A stretch of DNA of 64,000 nt from Edaphobacter sp. (GCF_028283685.1 NZ_JAPWKF010000008.1:186001-250000); one strand, 5' to 3'; counted from the stretch's first letter, positions 54,057 to 63,080 are shown. The notes: generated from the letters alone by a model not told the origin. Made by a program: numbers and translations.

Positions 54057-54902
54057 ATGTCACTGACAGCACTCATCATCGACGACGAACCCCTCGCCCG
54101 GCAGGAGCTCCAGTACCTGCTGGAACATGCTGGCGGCGTCCAGGTGTTGGCGCAGGGAACCAACGGCATCGAAGCCGTCGATCTGATCCGCAACCACAAG
54201 CCCGATGTCGTCTTCCTCGACGTGCAGATGCCCGGCCTCGATGGATTCGGTGTCCTCAAAAAGCTGCTGGACCGCAAGCTACCCATGCCGCAGGTCGTCT
54301 TTGCCACCGCCTTCAACCAGTACGCCGTGCGCGCCTTCGAGGTGAACGCCGTCGACTACCTGCTGAAGCCCTTCGACCGCAAGCGTGTCCTGCAGACCAT
54401 CGAGAAGGCGCAGTCGCGCATCGCGACAGCCTCCGTCGAGTCCGCCTCCGCCGCCATCACCGATGCCTCGGTCAGCGAAGCGACCGCGAAGCTTGATGCA
54501 CTGCTGAAGCTGGTCGAAGAACAGGCCGCGCAGGCCGCCGGCTCTCCGCCGCAGGTGCGTGCAAACACCGGCAAGGTTGTGGTGCGGGCGCAGAACCGTC
54601 TTCTCCTCGTCGATCAGAAGGAGATCTGCTTCGCCTCCATCGAAGAGGGCACCATCACGGTGGTTACCCGCACCGTCGAAGGCCACTCCAACTGCCGCAC
54701 CATCGAGGAGCTGCAGAGCCAGCTGGACCCGGAGATGTTCTGGCGAGCGCACCGCTCCTACCTCGTCAACATCCAGCACATCCGCGAGGTCGTGCCGTGG
54801 TTCAAGTCCAGCTACCAGATCCGCATGGACGACCCCAAGAAGACCGAGATTCCCGTCAGCCGCGCCCAGACCAAGCGCCTGCGCGACCTCTTCAATCTGT
54901 AG
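54057..54902 (+). CDS. LytTR-family response regulator
   Basis: 281 residues. The receiver shows Asp pair IIDDEP, phosphoacceptor in VVFLDVQMPGLDGF, ATAFNQYAVRAFEVNAVDYL and LLKPFD. A 60-residue Ala/Ser-rich helical linker joins it to a LytTR DNA-binding domain (ENRLLLVDQKEICFASIEEG-type, FWRAHRSYLVNIQHIREVVP, IPVSRAQTKRLRDLF). No kinase gene is adjacent. Targets are unknown. Confidence 0.93.
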   Translation: MSLTALIIDDEPLARQELQYLLEHAGGVQVLAQGTNGIEAVDLIRNHKPDVVFLDVQMPGLDGFGVLKKLLDRKLPMPQVVFATAFNQYAVRAFEVNAVDYLLKPFDRKRVLQTIEKAQSRIATASVESASAAITDASVSEATAKLDALLKLVEEQAAQAAGSPPQVRANTGKVVVRAQNRLLLVDQKEICFASIEEGTITVVTRTVEGHSNCRTIEELQSQLDPEMFWRAHRSYLVNIQHIREVVPWFKSSYQIRMDDPKKTEIPVSRAQTKRLRDLFNL

Positions 54903-55059
54903 ACACGCCTCAATTCCTGCTCGCTTCGCGAAGTCTCTGATCCGCAACGTCTCTGGCGAGCGAAAGCATCCTCTGTTCGGCATCGCTGGCTCACTCAGCA
55001 AAGAAAATTGAAGTTGCCGGGAACAATTTTTGTCTCTCGACGTACTGATGCCTAGACGG

Positions 55060-55080
55060 TCTACAAACAGTTCGTGTAGA
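55060..55080. promoter_or_regulatory. Inverted repeat before padR
   Basis: TCTACA-N9-TGTAGA, 10 bp before the padR ATG and overlapping a possible -10 box (GATAAT at 55079). Probably the PadR operator. Confidence 0.45.
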
Positions 55081-55090
55081 TAATCATAGT

Positions 55091-55417
55091 ATGGGACGAC
55101 CAAATGATCTTGTGCAGGGAACACTGGGCCTGCTGATCCTCAAGACGCTCTCGCTTGAGCCGAAGCACGGCTGGGCGATCGCCAAGCGGATTCAGCAGAT
55201 CTCCAACGAGGTGCTGCAGGTGCAGCAGGGCTCGCTCTATCCGGCCCTGCAGCGGCTGGAGCAGCAGGGGTGGATTCGCTCGAAGTGGGCGGAGACCGAC
55301 ACCGGCCGGCAGGCGCGCTTCTACTCGCTGACGGCCGCAGGCAAGGCGCAGCTCGAACACGAGCGCGAGATGTGGAGCCGTCTTTCGGCGGCCATCGATC
55401 TCGTCGTCGAGAGCTAG
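55091..55417 (+). CDS. PadR-family transcriptional regulator
   Basis: 108 residues with the PadR winged helix: LVQGTLGLLILKTLSLEPKH, GWAIAKRIQQISNEVLQVQQ, GSLYPALQRLEQQGWIRSKW and FYSLTAAGKAQLEHE. In acidobacteria such genes typically precede ADOP permeases, as here (21 bp gap). It probably represses the pair. The very short leader suggests near-leaderless translation. Confidence 0.92.
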   Translation: MGRPNDLVQGTLGLLILKTLSLEPKHGWAIAKRIQQISNEVLQVQQGSLYPALQRLEQQGWIRSKWAETDTGRQARFYSLTAAGKAQLEHEREMWSRLSAAIDLVVES

Positions 55418-55438
55418 CGGCAATCACGGAGGCACGCG

Positions 55439-58102
55439 ATGCGCTGGATGCACACCATGAAAAAGTTGCTGTCGACGCTCTTCCGCCGCGGCAGCGAGAC
55501 CGCGCGGCTCGACGAGGAGATGCGCTTCCACCTCGAGCAGGAGATCGCCGAGCAGGTGGCGCAGGGTCGCTCGCCCGAAGAGGCCCGCAAGGCCGCGATG
55601 CGGCGCTTCGGCAATCCCGCACTGCTGCGCGATCGGTCACGCGACGGCTGGAGCTGGGGCTGGCTGGAGACGCTCGCCCGCGACCTTCGCTTCAGCACGC
55701 GCTCTCTGCTGCGTGCTCCCGGCTTCACCATCACCTCGGTGGCCGTCATGGCGCTGTGCATCGGCGCGACCATCTGCCTGTTTACCGTCGTTCGCGCCGT
55801 ACTGCTTGATCCGTTGCCCTTCCGCGATCCTGGCAAACTGGTGATGGTGTATGAGCACTGGCGCGCCACCACCTACGGTTCGCCTTATAACCCGGTCGCG
55901 CCGGGAGATTTTTTTGAGTGGCGGGCGCAGACGCATGGCTTCGAGGATATGGCCTCATACCACTACTCCAGCCTGACGGTCACTGGAGACCACGGTGAGA
56001 TGCCAGAGATGGTGGCGGCGCAGAAGGGCACGTGGAATCTCTTTCCGCTGCTGGGAGTGACGCCTGCGCTTGGCCGAACCTTTCGTGAAGAGGAAGACAC
56101 GCTGGGAGATCACCATGTCGCCCTGCTGACGTGGAGCTTCTTTCAGAGGCGCTTTGGCGGCGATCCTGCGATTGTGGGAAAGACGATCCGAATGGCGACA
56201 AGGCCCTACACGGTTATTGGTGTGCTGCCGGAGTGGTTTGTGTATCCCGATGCGCGGACGCAGGTGTGGGTTCCTTACGCGGACGGAGAGACGGCCGAGC
56301 GGCTGCACGAGCACGACAATCATTATCCCTATGTCGTTGCGCGGATGAAACCCGGCGTCAGCCTGAAGACGGCCACCGATGAGGTGAGCGCGCTGCAGTA
56401 CCGGATGCATCTGCAGTATGCGGGGCTGCCGGTGGCCGAGGACGTCATGTCGCGTCCGATGATCGAAGACGTCGTGCAGGACGTGAAGACGCCGCTGCTG
56501 ATGATGATGTCTGCGGTGGCGTGCATGCTGCTGATCGGATGCCTGAATGTGTCGAATCTCCTTGTTGCTCGTGGAGCAGCGAGGCAGAAAGAGATGGCGA
56601 TTCGCGGCGCTCTCGGGGCAGGCCGTTTCGCGCTGCTGCGGGGGCAGATGACGGAGACCCTGATTCTTTGCGCCTGTGGGGGAGCCATCGGGTTGTTGTT
56701 GGCGCTGACGGGAACGGCATGGCTGAAGCTGCACTGGCGCGATCTGCCTCGTGCGTCCTCCATTCACGTCGATGGAATGATCGTGCTGTTCACCTTTGGC
56801 GTGGTGGGCGTGACGGCGATTCTCGCAGGGCTGCTGCCGGCGTTGTCGTCAACCCAACGCGGAATTCTGGAAGGGCTCAAGGACTCTTCGCGCGCTGCGG
56901 GAGCGGGTGTGTCTCGTGCCAGGTTGCGCAAGACGCTGCTGAGCATTGAGATTGCTTTGACGGTCATGTTGTTGCTCTCGGCGGGATTCCTGTTGAAGAG
57001 CTTTATCCAGCTGCGTACGACGGAGCTGGGCATCGCGGGCGATCATCTGCTGACGCTGCGATATAACCTGCCGATGGAGGTCTATAGCAAACCGGAGCAG
57101 AGCGTTGCCTTTTCTGAGTCGCTTCTGGAGCGTGTGAGGCGCATTCCGGGAGTGCAGTCAGCGGGGCTGGGTTCGACGGTACCGGGCGCAGGCTGGGACG
57201 GCGACCAGGTCTTCATCGTCCCGGAGCGCCCGACCCACGAGACCAACAAACAGCCCGATGCGATGATCCGGTATGCGGACCCTGCTTACTTTACGACGCT
57301 TGGTATTCCCCTGGTTGCAGGAAGGGTGTTCAACGAACACGATCGGCTGGATCAATCCAAGAAGGTCGTCGTCTCGCAGGAGCTGGTGAAGCGGTACTAT
57401 CCGGGCGAGAACGTGATCGGGCGCACGATTGTGATGGGAGCCGACATCACCAACAAGAAGCGAACCTATGAGATCGTCGGCGTGGTTGGAGACACCTTGT
57501 GGAAAGTGGGAGAGCGAACGAAGGCAACGGTGTATTACCCGGTCCTCTCCGGCGACACGGGCTATCGATCCACCCTGGTGTTACGCACAGCCGGCGATCC
57601 GCTCAGCTACGCCGTTGCGGTCCAGAAGGCAATCGGTTCGCTCGATCCGCAGCTGCCGCTTGTCGAGATTCTGACGATCCCGCAGATCGTTGGTGAGTCG
57701 ACGGTAAACCAGAGCTTCTCCGCTTCACTGGTACTGATCTTCGCAGCGCTTTCGCTTCTGCTTGCAGGCGTCGGCCTCTACGGCGTTCTCTCGTACATCG
57801 TGACGCAGCGCGTGCCGGAGATCGGCATTCGTCTCGCGCTCGGCGCTCGGCGCGGACAGGTACTGGGGCTGGTGCTGCGCGATGGATTATGGCCTGTCGC
57901 GTCCGGGCTGGTGGTTGGCATCGCCTTCGGCATCGCCGTCGGCTATGTCATCCGTTCGCTGCTGTACCAGACCCGGCCACTCGATCCGACCGTCTTTGCC
58001 TGGATGGCTGCCCTGATGCTGGCGGTGGCTGCCTTAGCCAGCGCAGTGCCTGCATGGCGGGCCTCAAGCATCGACCCGATGCAGGCGCTGCGTACGGAGT
58101 AA
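55439..58102 (+). CDS. ADOP-type ABC transporter permease (MacB/FtsX-like)
   Basis: 887 residues. An N-terminal helical segment (ETARLDEEMRFHLEQEIAEQ) typical of ADOP proteins precedes two MacB periplasmic domains and two FtsX repeats with eight membrane helices (APGFTITSVAVMALCIGATI; ARLRKTLLSIEIALTVMLLL; YGVLSYIVTQRVPEIGIRLA; MALMLAVAALASAVPAW). GGAGG lies 6 nt before the ATG. No ATPase gene is adjacent, which is usual for these orphan permeases. The substrate is unknown. Confidence 0.93.
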   Translation: MRWMHTMKKLLSTLFRRGSETARLDEEMRFHLEQEIAEQVAQGRSPEEARKAAMRRFGNPALLRDRSRDGWSWGWLETLARDLRFSTRSLLRAPGFTITSVAVMALCIGATICLFTVVRAVLLDPLPFRDPGKLVMVYEHWRATTYGSPYNPVAPGDFFEWRAQTHGFEDMASYHYSSLTVTGDHGEMPEMVAAQKGTWNLFPLLGVTPALGRTFREEEDTLGDHHVALLTWSFFQRRFGGDPAIVGKTIRMATRPYTVIGVLPEWFVYPDARTQVWVPYADGETAERLHEHDNHYPYVVARMKPGVSLKTATDEVSALQYRMHLQYAGLPVAEDVMSRPMIEDVVQDVKTPLLMMMSAVACMLLIGCLNVSNLLVARGAARQKEMAIRGALGAGRFALLRGQMTETLILCACGGAIGLLLALTGTAWLKLHWRDLPRASSIHVDGMIVLFTFGVVGVTAILAGLLPALSSTQRGILEGLKDSSRAAGAGVSRARLRKTLLSIEIALTVMLLLSAGFLLKSFIQLRTTELGIAGDHLLTLRYNLPMEVYSKPEQSVAFSESLLERVRRIPGVQSAGLGSTVPGAGWDGDQVFIVPERPTHETNKQPDAMIRYADPAYFTTLGIPLVAGRVFNEHDRLDQSKKVVVSQELVKRYYPGENVIGRTIVMGADITNKKRTYEIVGVVGDTLWKVGERTKATVYYPVLSGDTGYRSTLVLRTAGDPLSYAVAVQKAIGSLDPQLPLVEILTIPQIVGESTVNQSFSASLVLIFAALSLLLAGVGLYGVLSYIVTQRVPEIGIRLALGARRGQVLGLVLRDGLWPVASGLVVGIAFGIAVGYVIRSLLYQTRPLDPTVFAWMAALMLAVAALASAVPAWRASSIDPMQALRTE

Positions 58103-58132
58103 GTTCTGCGGCTGAGTATCGATGCAGTGCTT

Positions 58133-58801
58133 TTACTTCGGCGCCTGCCCCGGCTTCGAGCCCTGCACCACCAGGTCGTTGTCGACGCTGAACACGCCCG
58201 ACGTGCCGTTGGCCTGGATGTAGGCGATGTTCGAATCCATCGTGTTCAGCACCACGCCGTACAGCGTAACGTGGCCGTTGTTCACGATGATGTGGATCGC
58301 GTGATAGCCGATCGGCGGATTCTGCGTAATGCCTCCGGCCATCATGCCGAAGCGGCCGCCGCCCGGCCCCATCGCACGCGCAATCGAGCCCTGGTTGGCG
58401 TTGTACTTGCGCAGCGACGCCTGCGTGTAGATGCGCGAGTACACCTGTGCGCGGATGCGGTCATCGTTGTTCGACAGCGGCAGCACGACGATCTCGTTCT
58501 CCACGGTGGATATGTCCTTCACCCGCTTAAGCGCGTTCTCTGCGTCGCTCTTGAGGATAGGGCGCGAGGCAAAGCCCTTCAGCACGACGGTCTTGCCGTG
58601 AACGCCGAAGGTGATCCAATCGAAGACCGAGTAGGTCGTCAGACTGCCCAGCTGCTTCTGGACGTCGGTGACAATTCTGGTGAAGTCCTCCTGCGACCAC
58701 GTCGGGTCGGGAGCGGCCTGTGCCGCCTGATCCTGCGCCAGTGCGAGCGAGGGAGTGCAGGCGAGAACAAGAGAGAGACAGAAGGCTTGGATGTGGCGCA
58801 T
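58133..58801 (-). CDS. Periplasmic BON-domain protein
   Basis: 222 residues from ATG 58801 (AAGGAG 8 nt upstream). Signal peptide MRHIQAFCLSLVLACTPSLA. Two BON-like units follow: SVFDWITFGVHGKTVVLKGF...ISTVENEIVVLPLS and HAIHIIVNNGHVTLYGVVLN, with a Gly/Met-rich linker between them. BON domains bind membranes or outer-membrane partners. Convergent with the ADOP gene. Confidence 0.85.
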   Translation of the reverse strand: MRHIQAFCLSLVLACTPSLALAQDQAAQAAPDPTWSQEDFTRIVTDVQKQLGSLTTYSVFDWITFGVHGKTVVLKGFASRPILKSDAENALKRVKDISTVENEIVVLPLSNNDDRIRAQVYSRIYTQASLRKYNANQGSIARAMGPGGGRFGMMAGGITQNPPIGYHAIHIIVNNGHVTLYGVVLNTMDSNIAYIQANGTSGVFSVDNDLVVQGSKPGQAPK

Positions 58802-58886
58802 AAGAGAATCTCCTTGATCGAATGAAATGCCTGTCTCCGGCCAAATAGCATCAGGCCGGAGTCGCATCCAGCATAGCCCATCGGAG

Positions 58887-59375
58887 TTAAAGCTTGGCTG
58901 CCACCGCCAGCACCTTGCTGATCGCCTCGATCACACTGGCTGCCGTGTTGATGTTCTTCGTGATGGTGCGGATGTCTTCCTTGATCTCCTCCAGCGCCTT
59001 GTTCGCATGCTCGATCTTCGGCAGCAGCGCCTTGTAGGCCGTGGCGTTGGCCTCGAGCTTCGCGCGGCTTAGCCCTGTCAGAATCTCGTAGACCGCCTCG
59101 CGCGTGCCCTGGATCGTGTCCTTCGAATGCATGTCGGTCGCATCCCAGTAGGCCCGGCCCAGCGTGTCGAAGAGCTGCTGGTAGCTATTGATCGCGTCGC
59201 CGATCGCATCGTAGCTCGTTACAGGAGCCTGCGCCGCCGCCGTCGTTGCGACTGGCATCATCGTTGTGGCTGGAGTTGTCGTTGTGGCGGGCGCCTTCTC
59301 GGTCTTCATCGCCGTGGCGATGGTCATGGTGGCGTGTGCCTTCGTGGGCAGCGTGGCGATCTTCTTGTTGGACAT
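58887..59375 (-). CDS. Hypothetical Ala/Thr-rich helical protein
   Basis: 162 residues. The first 50 are Thr, Ala, Pro and Met-rich and look disordered; the rest is a helical bundle (DAINSYQQLFDTLGRAYWDA, AYKALLPKIEHANKALEEIK, IRTITKNINTAASVIEAISK). No signal peptide and no known family. Thirteen bp downstream of a lipoprotein gene of similar helical type, suggesting joint action. Confidence 0.7.
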   Translation of the reverse strand: MSNKKIATLPTKAHATMTIATAMKTEKAPATTTTPATTMMPVATTAAAQAPVTSYDAIGDAINSYQQLFDTLGRAYWDATDMHSKDTIQGTREAVYEILTGLSRAKLEANATAYKALLPKIEHANKALEEIKEDIRTITKNINTAASVIEAISKVLAVAAKL

Positions 59376-59388
59376 GATTCTCTCCGGG

Positions 59389-60297
59389 TTAGCTGGTTGC
59401 TGTGGGCAGCGACTGGTAGTAGCTCGCCAGCCGCTGACCGGTGGCGCTCAGCTCGGCGATTCGCGCCGTCAGCGATGGCGCATCCTTCTTGCCCGCCGCC
59501 GCGGCCAGCGCATGATGGGTCAGCGCCAGCTGGCGAACGCACCTCTCGAGATCGGCCAGCATGTCGTCCGCCGCCTGCTTCTCTGCAAGAATCTGCGGCA
59601 GTCGCTCAATCTCCGCTCGCCGCTCGATGGGCTGCAGATCTTTGCCGGCGTGGCGGATGAAAGCATCCTGCTCCATCAGCAGCACCTCGTAGTCGTTGCC
59701 CGACTGTCGGCGCAGCACGGCGATATCGTCCAGCAGCAGTTTGCATAGCGCATCGACACTGGGGTCCATCGCCTCGATCGTCTTCGGCAGCGAGCCGTTA
59801 ATCTTGCGCGAGATCAGGAACTCGCCCAGCGCCTTCATCGCCGTGCTGGCTCCATTGGCCTGCTCCGGCGTGATGGCGATGCCCACCGGCGTCGTCGCCG
59901 AGACCGCGCTGCCCAGGCTCACCAGGTTGCTGCCCACCGCCGCGGAAGCGTCATCCAGCTGCTTCGACGAGACCCCGCCCGCCAGGTCGGCCACGGTCTG
60001 CGCGTAGCTTCGCAACCCGTCGAGCACCGTGCGGCGCGTCCGCAGCCCCTCCGCGTCGATCAGATGTTTGATGGCGTGCGGGTCCATCGGCTGCGTGTCG
60101 TATCGCGCCACCAGCAGGGCGCTCTGCACCCGGTCGTTGCGCCGCACCGCCGAGCGAAAGGCGTCCTCCGAGTTGTCGACGACAAAGGATGTGGCGGAGG
60201 AGAACGCAGCCGTCTGCCTGGCCAGCGGTGACAGCGTGCAGCCAGTTAACAGGAGCGCAGCGATAAGAGGGGCCCCTGAAACCAGTCGCATGTTCAT
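59389..60297 (-). CDS. Lipoprotein, helical, unknown function
   Basis: About 302 residues from ATG 60297 (another ATG two codons on). The lipobox ALLLTGC gives a lipid-anchored Cys. The mature part is helical: SALLVARYDTQPMDPHAIKH, VLDGLRSYAQTVADLAGGVS, TAMKALGEFLISRKINGSLP, YEVLLMEQDAFIRHAGKDLQ. It is likely outer-membrane or periplasmic. No family recognised. Confidence 0.75.
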   Translation of the reverse strand: MNMRLVSGAPLIAALLLTGCTLSPLARQTAAFSSATSFVVDNSEDAFRSAVRRNDRVQSALLVARYDTQPMDPHAIKHLIDAEGLRTRRTVLDGLRSYAQTVADLAGGVSSKQLDDASAAVGSNLVSLGSAVSATTPVGIAITPEQANGASTAMKALGEFLISRKINGSLPKTIEAMDPSVDALCKLLLDDIAVLRRQSGNDYEVLLMEQDAFIRHAGKDLQPIERRAEIERLPQILAEKQAADDMLADLERCVRQLALTHHALAAAAGKKDAPSLTARIAELSATGQRLASYYQSLPTATS

Positions 60298-60395
60298 GAC
60301 GCCCAAGGAAAAATGTTCGATGAAAGATTGTCAAGAAGTCTCTACGCGATCTTTGCGAAGATGAGAGAAGATCGACAGGGAAGAGGGACGGCGAT

Positions 60396-60686
60396 TTGAA
60401 ACAGCTCCTGGTGCGTACGCTGATGGGAATACTGGCGATTGCGGGCATCCTCTGGGCCGCGGACTGGCTCGTCTGGCAGGGCCGCAGCCTCGCCGGCAAG
60501 GGCGACGGCACCGTCACCGTCGGCCACTTCGTCGTCGCCCCGCTCAAGGGCGGTAAGGAAGAGTACTACCCCGACGGCCAGCTCCAGGTACGCTGCACAC
60601 GCTCACTGCTGCCCGAGGGCTTTCCCCAGGCCGGCGCCAAGCCCTGCTGGTGGCTGGAGCGCAACCCCGTCGTCTTCGAGCGCTGA
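60396..60686 (+). CDS. Small membrane-anchored hypothetical protein
   Basis: 96 residues from a TTG at 60396 with GAGGG upstream. One N-terminal hydrophobic helix (MGILAIAGILWAADWLVW) and a periplasmic tail with two Cys (QVRCTRSLL and KPCWWLERN) that could pair. It is divergent from the lipoprotein gene. No family recognised. Confidence 0.6.
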   Translation: MKQLLVRTLMGILAIAGILWAADWLVWQGRSLAGKGDGTVTVGHFVVAPLKGGKEEYYPDGQLQVRCTRSLLPEGFPQAGAKPCWWLERNPVVFER

Positions 60687-60855
60687 AATCGTCTTTGAAC
60701 CCTGAAATCCGCTTCGAGCGCCGAAACATCGCCTTTATTCGCAAACTGAATCCTTAATATGCCCACCCGGCGTGCAGAGACGCGCAGCCAGTTCTAAACT
60801 GGGGACAGATGCCCCGCACGTTGGTGGCGAAACCAGGTGAGGAGAGTTCAGCATC

Positions 60856-61209
60856 ATGAGCACCGACAACGAGAAGAAGCCGGCCAAGACAGCCGCCAAA
60901 CCGAAGAAGACAGCGGCTGCCACCGCAGCCAAGAAGGCTGTCAAGGCAGAAGCCGCGCCCAGCGCGCCCGCCGCCGCAAAGTCAACCGCTGCATCCAAGG
61001 CAACCGCTGCACCAAAGGCAACCACCGCCGCCAGATCCGCTGCCGCTGCTGGTATCCCCGAGGCCGCTACGCCTGCAGCCCTGCGTAAACCCACCCACGA
61101 CGAGATCGCCTACCGCGCCTACTTCATCTATCTTGAGCGCAACGGCCACCACGGCCATCACGACAACGACTGGCACCGCGCCGAGCAGGAACTGCTCAAG
61201 CTGCTCTAA
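60856..61209 (+). CDS. DUF2934 protein with Lys/Ala-rich N-terminus
   Basis: 117 residues. Residues 5-75 are Lys/Ala/Pro/Thr repeats of H1 type (KKPAKTAAKPKKTAAATAAK); residues about 78-117 form the DUF2934 motif DEIAYRAYFIYLERNG...DWHRAEQELL. DUF2934 is common in acidobacteria and of unknown role; the basic tail suggests nucleic-acid binding. GGTGAGGAG lies 9-11 nt before the ATG. Confidence 0.85.
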   Translation: MSTDNEKKPAKTAAKPKKTAAATAAKKAVKAEAAPSAPAAAKSTAASKATAAPKATTAARSAAAAGIPEAATPAALRKPTHDEIAYRAYFIYLERNGHHGHHDNDWHRAEQELLKLL

Positions 61210-61235
61210 CCGTCGCATTACCATAGAGATCCCGA

Positions 61236-61264
61236 AAAAATCCCGGCGCTCTGCCGGGATTTTT
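61236..61264 (+). terminator. Intrinsic terminator of DUF2934 gene
   Basis: AAAAATCCCGGC/GCCGGGATTTTT, a 12-bp perfect stem with a 5-nt loop, 27 bp after the stop. Confidence 0.88.
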
Positions 61265-61341
61265 CTGCCTGATCCGTCATTTATACGTTGCAAAGAATTT
61301 CACAGGGCAACCGTCCCCTCCGTACGGTCATCATCCCAAAG

Positions 61342-61863
61342 ATGAAGATGAATTCAGGTCTTTTTAATGCACGATCTTTGCGGAGCCTTGCCGCTCCGTT
61401 TGGTGTACTCACTTTTGGTCTGGTGCTCGCCGCCTCTTCGGGCGTGGCGGTCGCACAGGGCCCTCCGGGACACGATTACCACCACGATGATCACCACGAC
61501 AACCATTACAACGATCATCACGACAACCATTACAACAACCGTTACAACAACCATCACGATAACCACTACAACAGTCACAACGACTGGCGCTTCCAGAACA
61601 ATCACCGCGACCAGTTCTATTCGCACTATCGCAACGACGCCATGCGCTGGCGCGGCCGGCAGCGTCCCAACTTCTATCGCGGACAGGTCATTCCTCGCGG
61701 CTATAGCATCCAGGTCGTCCCGCCGTCCTACTGGCGCGGCGCCCCGCCACCACCCCCCGGATACCAGTACGGCTACTATGACGGCTACGTCGTCGCCTAC
61801 GACCCCACCACCCGCATCGTCGCCGACGTCATGGATATGGTGGCCGCGGCCACTGTCCGCTAA
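61342..61863 (+). CDS. Secreted His/Asn-repeat protein, RcnB-like C-terminus
   Basis: About 173 residues from ATG 61342 (61348 is equal). A signal peptide ends ASSGVAVAQG. Residues about 49-76 are HHDNHYN-type repeats likely to bind metal ions. The C-terminus (YRGQVIPRGYSIQVVPPSYW... YGYYDGYVVAYDPTTRIVAD) matches the RcnB pattern of periplasmic nickel/cobalt-linked proteins. By inference it buffers divalent metals in the periplasm. Confidence 0.75.
   Translation: MKMNSGLFNARSLRSLAAPFGVLTFGLVLAASSGVAVAQGPPGHDYHHDDHHDNHYNDHHDNHYNNRYNNHHDNHYNSHNDWRFQNNHRDQFYSHYRNDAMRWRGRQRPNFYRGQVIPRGYSIQVVPPSYWRGAPPPPPGYQYGYYDGYVVAYDPTTRIVADVMDMVAAATVR
61489..61572 (+). repeat. Seven 12-bp coding repeats (His/Asn/Tyr)
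   Basis: Seven consecutive 12-bp units such as GATCACCACGAC and AACCATTACAAC encode alternating DHHD and NHYN, one unit being NRYN. They lie within the RcnB-like gene and could vary in number between strains. Confidence 0.85.
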
Positions 61864-61890
61864 CAGCTGACCGTATCAAGCGAACCACAG

Positions 61891-61922
61891 GGCCGCGGCG
61901 GCACCCCATCTTCGCCGCGGCC
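61891..61922 (+). terminator. Terminator hairpin after RcnB-like gene
   Basis: A perfect 10-bp GGCCGCGGCG/CGCCGCGGCC stem with a 12-nt loop and TTTCTCTC after it, between convergent genes. Confidence 0.65.
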
Positions 61923-61942
61923 TTTCTCTCGTTCGCTGGGCT

Positions 61943-62608
61943 CTAGTGGCTCACACCCGGATAATCCTGCGACAGCGGATGCCACTGCGGATCACTCCGA
62001 TCCGCCTTATGGCTCCGGTGGAACGCCGAGAAGTGGTAGCTCACGCCCACACTCATCGCCCGCGCCCACGCCGTGCCCGACTCCGTCACCGGAATCCCCC
62101 AGTGCTGCATCTGGATATCCGCCTTCACCGACAGCCGCGGGTTCAGATACACATCCACGCCCCCACCCGGCGAGTAGGTGAAGCCTGTCGTCCGCACATA
62201 CCCCAGCGTGTTGTAGATATAGCCCGACGGATAATCCACGCGCCCCAGGCCAAACAGCACATCGCCATACGGCTCGAAGCGGCCAAAACGCCTCCGCACC
62301 ACCGGCCCGCCCAGCACCGTCATCTCCTTCGAGGCCGTGCTCGCCGCCGACAACGGATACGTCGCCCGCAGCTCCACCGCCGTCGTATATGCTCCAAACG
62401 GCCTCAGCGTCAGGCTCGCGCCCGCCGTCAGCGCGCGGTTCGACCCCATGAAGCCCGTCTGCGTCTCCGTGCCCATCACAAAGATCGAGGTGTTCTCCTC
62501 CATCCCGCGATTCACGGCTGGAACCGCCTGCGCCACGGCGGCATGTGCGGAAAAGAGCGCGGCCGAAAGGCCCAGGACGACAGAAAGACGGCGGTACAGC
62601 TCAAACAT
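61943..62608 (-). CDS. Outer-membrane beta-barrel protein
   Basis: 221 residues from ATG 62608. A signal peptide (VVLGLSAALFSAHAAVAQA) leads to alternating beta strands: TAGASLTLRPFGAYTTAVEL, FEPYGDVLFGLGRVDYPSGY, FTYSPGGGVDVYLNPRLSVK, AMSVGVSYHFSAFH. The pattern resembles small eight-stranded OmpA/OmpW-like barrels. A polar 20-residue tail follows. Function unknown. Confidence 0.75.
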   Translation of the reverse strand: MFELYRRLSVVLGLSAALFSAHAAVAQAVPAVNRGMEENTSIFVMGTETQTGFMGSNRALTAGASLTLRPFGAYTTAVELRATYPLSAASTASKEMTVLGGPVVRRRFGRFEPYGDVLFGLGRVDYPSGYIYNTLGYVRTTGFTYSPGGGVDVYLNPRLSVKADIQMQHWGIPVTESGTAWARAMSVGVSYHFSAFHRSHKADRSDPQWHPLSQDYPGVSH

Positions 62609-62796
62609 GCAACAGGGGCCCTTTGTGCATCCGGGCTCCTGTGCCACACGCAGCCCACTGCAGCGGAGAAACTCGCTCTCCTGCACGTAATGACGGGATC
62701 TGTCGGCGATGAGACTACAAGCGACGACACGCCGCTACACGGGGACGACATACGCAGTCGGAGCAAGCCGCTCCCGCAGCCAGAGGGACGAGCGGT

Positions 62797-62979
62797 CTAC
62801 TCGTTGGCGATCATCTCACGCAGGTCGGCGATGTGCTGCTTGATGACCTCGATCCTCTCCGGCCACGAGCCAGCACCGGTGTGGTCGGGGTAGGGAACGC
62901 CAGCGGCGTACTCACGCTCTGCCTCGGCAAGGCCGGTAAGAAGATGTTCGAGCTTCTGCTGAAGCGTAGGGCCAGACAT
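62797..62979 (-). CDS. Small hypothetical protein
   Basis: 60 residues from ATG 62979: MSGPTLQQKLEHLLTGLAEA, then YAAGVPYPDHTGAGSWPERI and a C-terminal helix. No ribosome site is clear, and the frame opens 15 codons earlier. Soluble, charged, family unknown. It lies 70 bp past the RAYT stop and may be a coding relic. Confidence 0.5.
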   Translation of the reverse strand: MSGPTLQQKLEHLLTGLAEAEREYAAGVPYPDHTGAGSWPERIEVIKQHIADLREMIANE

Positions 62980-63038
62980 GGGGTTAGGGTAGCACCTGCT
63001 GTTTTGTAGAGGATGTACGAGCATCTACCGGGATAATC

Positions 63039-63080
63039 GGGTGCCCCATTCATGCAGTTTCATCGCATGAGTGGGCATTC
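63039..63080 (+). repeat. REP element 1 (RAYT-linked)
   Basis: A REP-like unit beginning GGGTGCCCCATTCATGCAG and ending CGCATGAGTGGGCATTCG. It matches the inverted copy at 63767-63811 with only two differences. It covers the 3' end and stop codon of the RAYT gene. Confidence 0.8.

Noticed and set aside
61489..61572. Possible CRISPR-like array
   Set aside because: Twelve-bp contiguous units without spacers, in frame within a gene.
61354..61626. Poly-valine hydrophobic frame antisense to the His repeat
   Set aside because: Mirror translation of the CAC/AAC repeat; no independent coding evidence.
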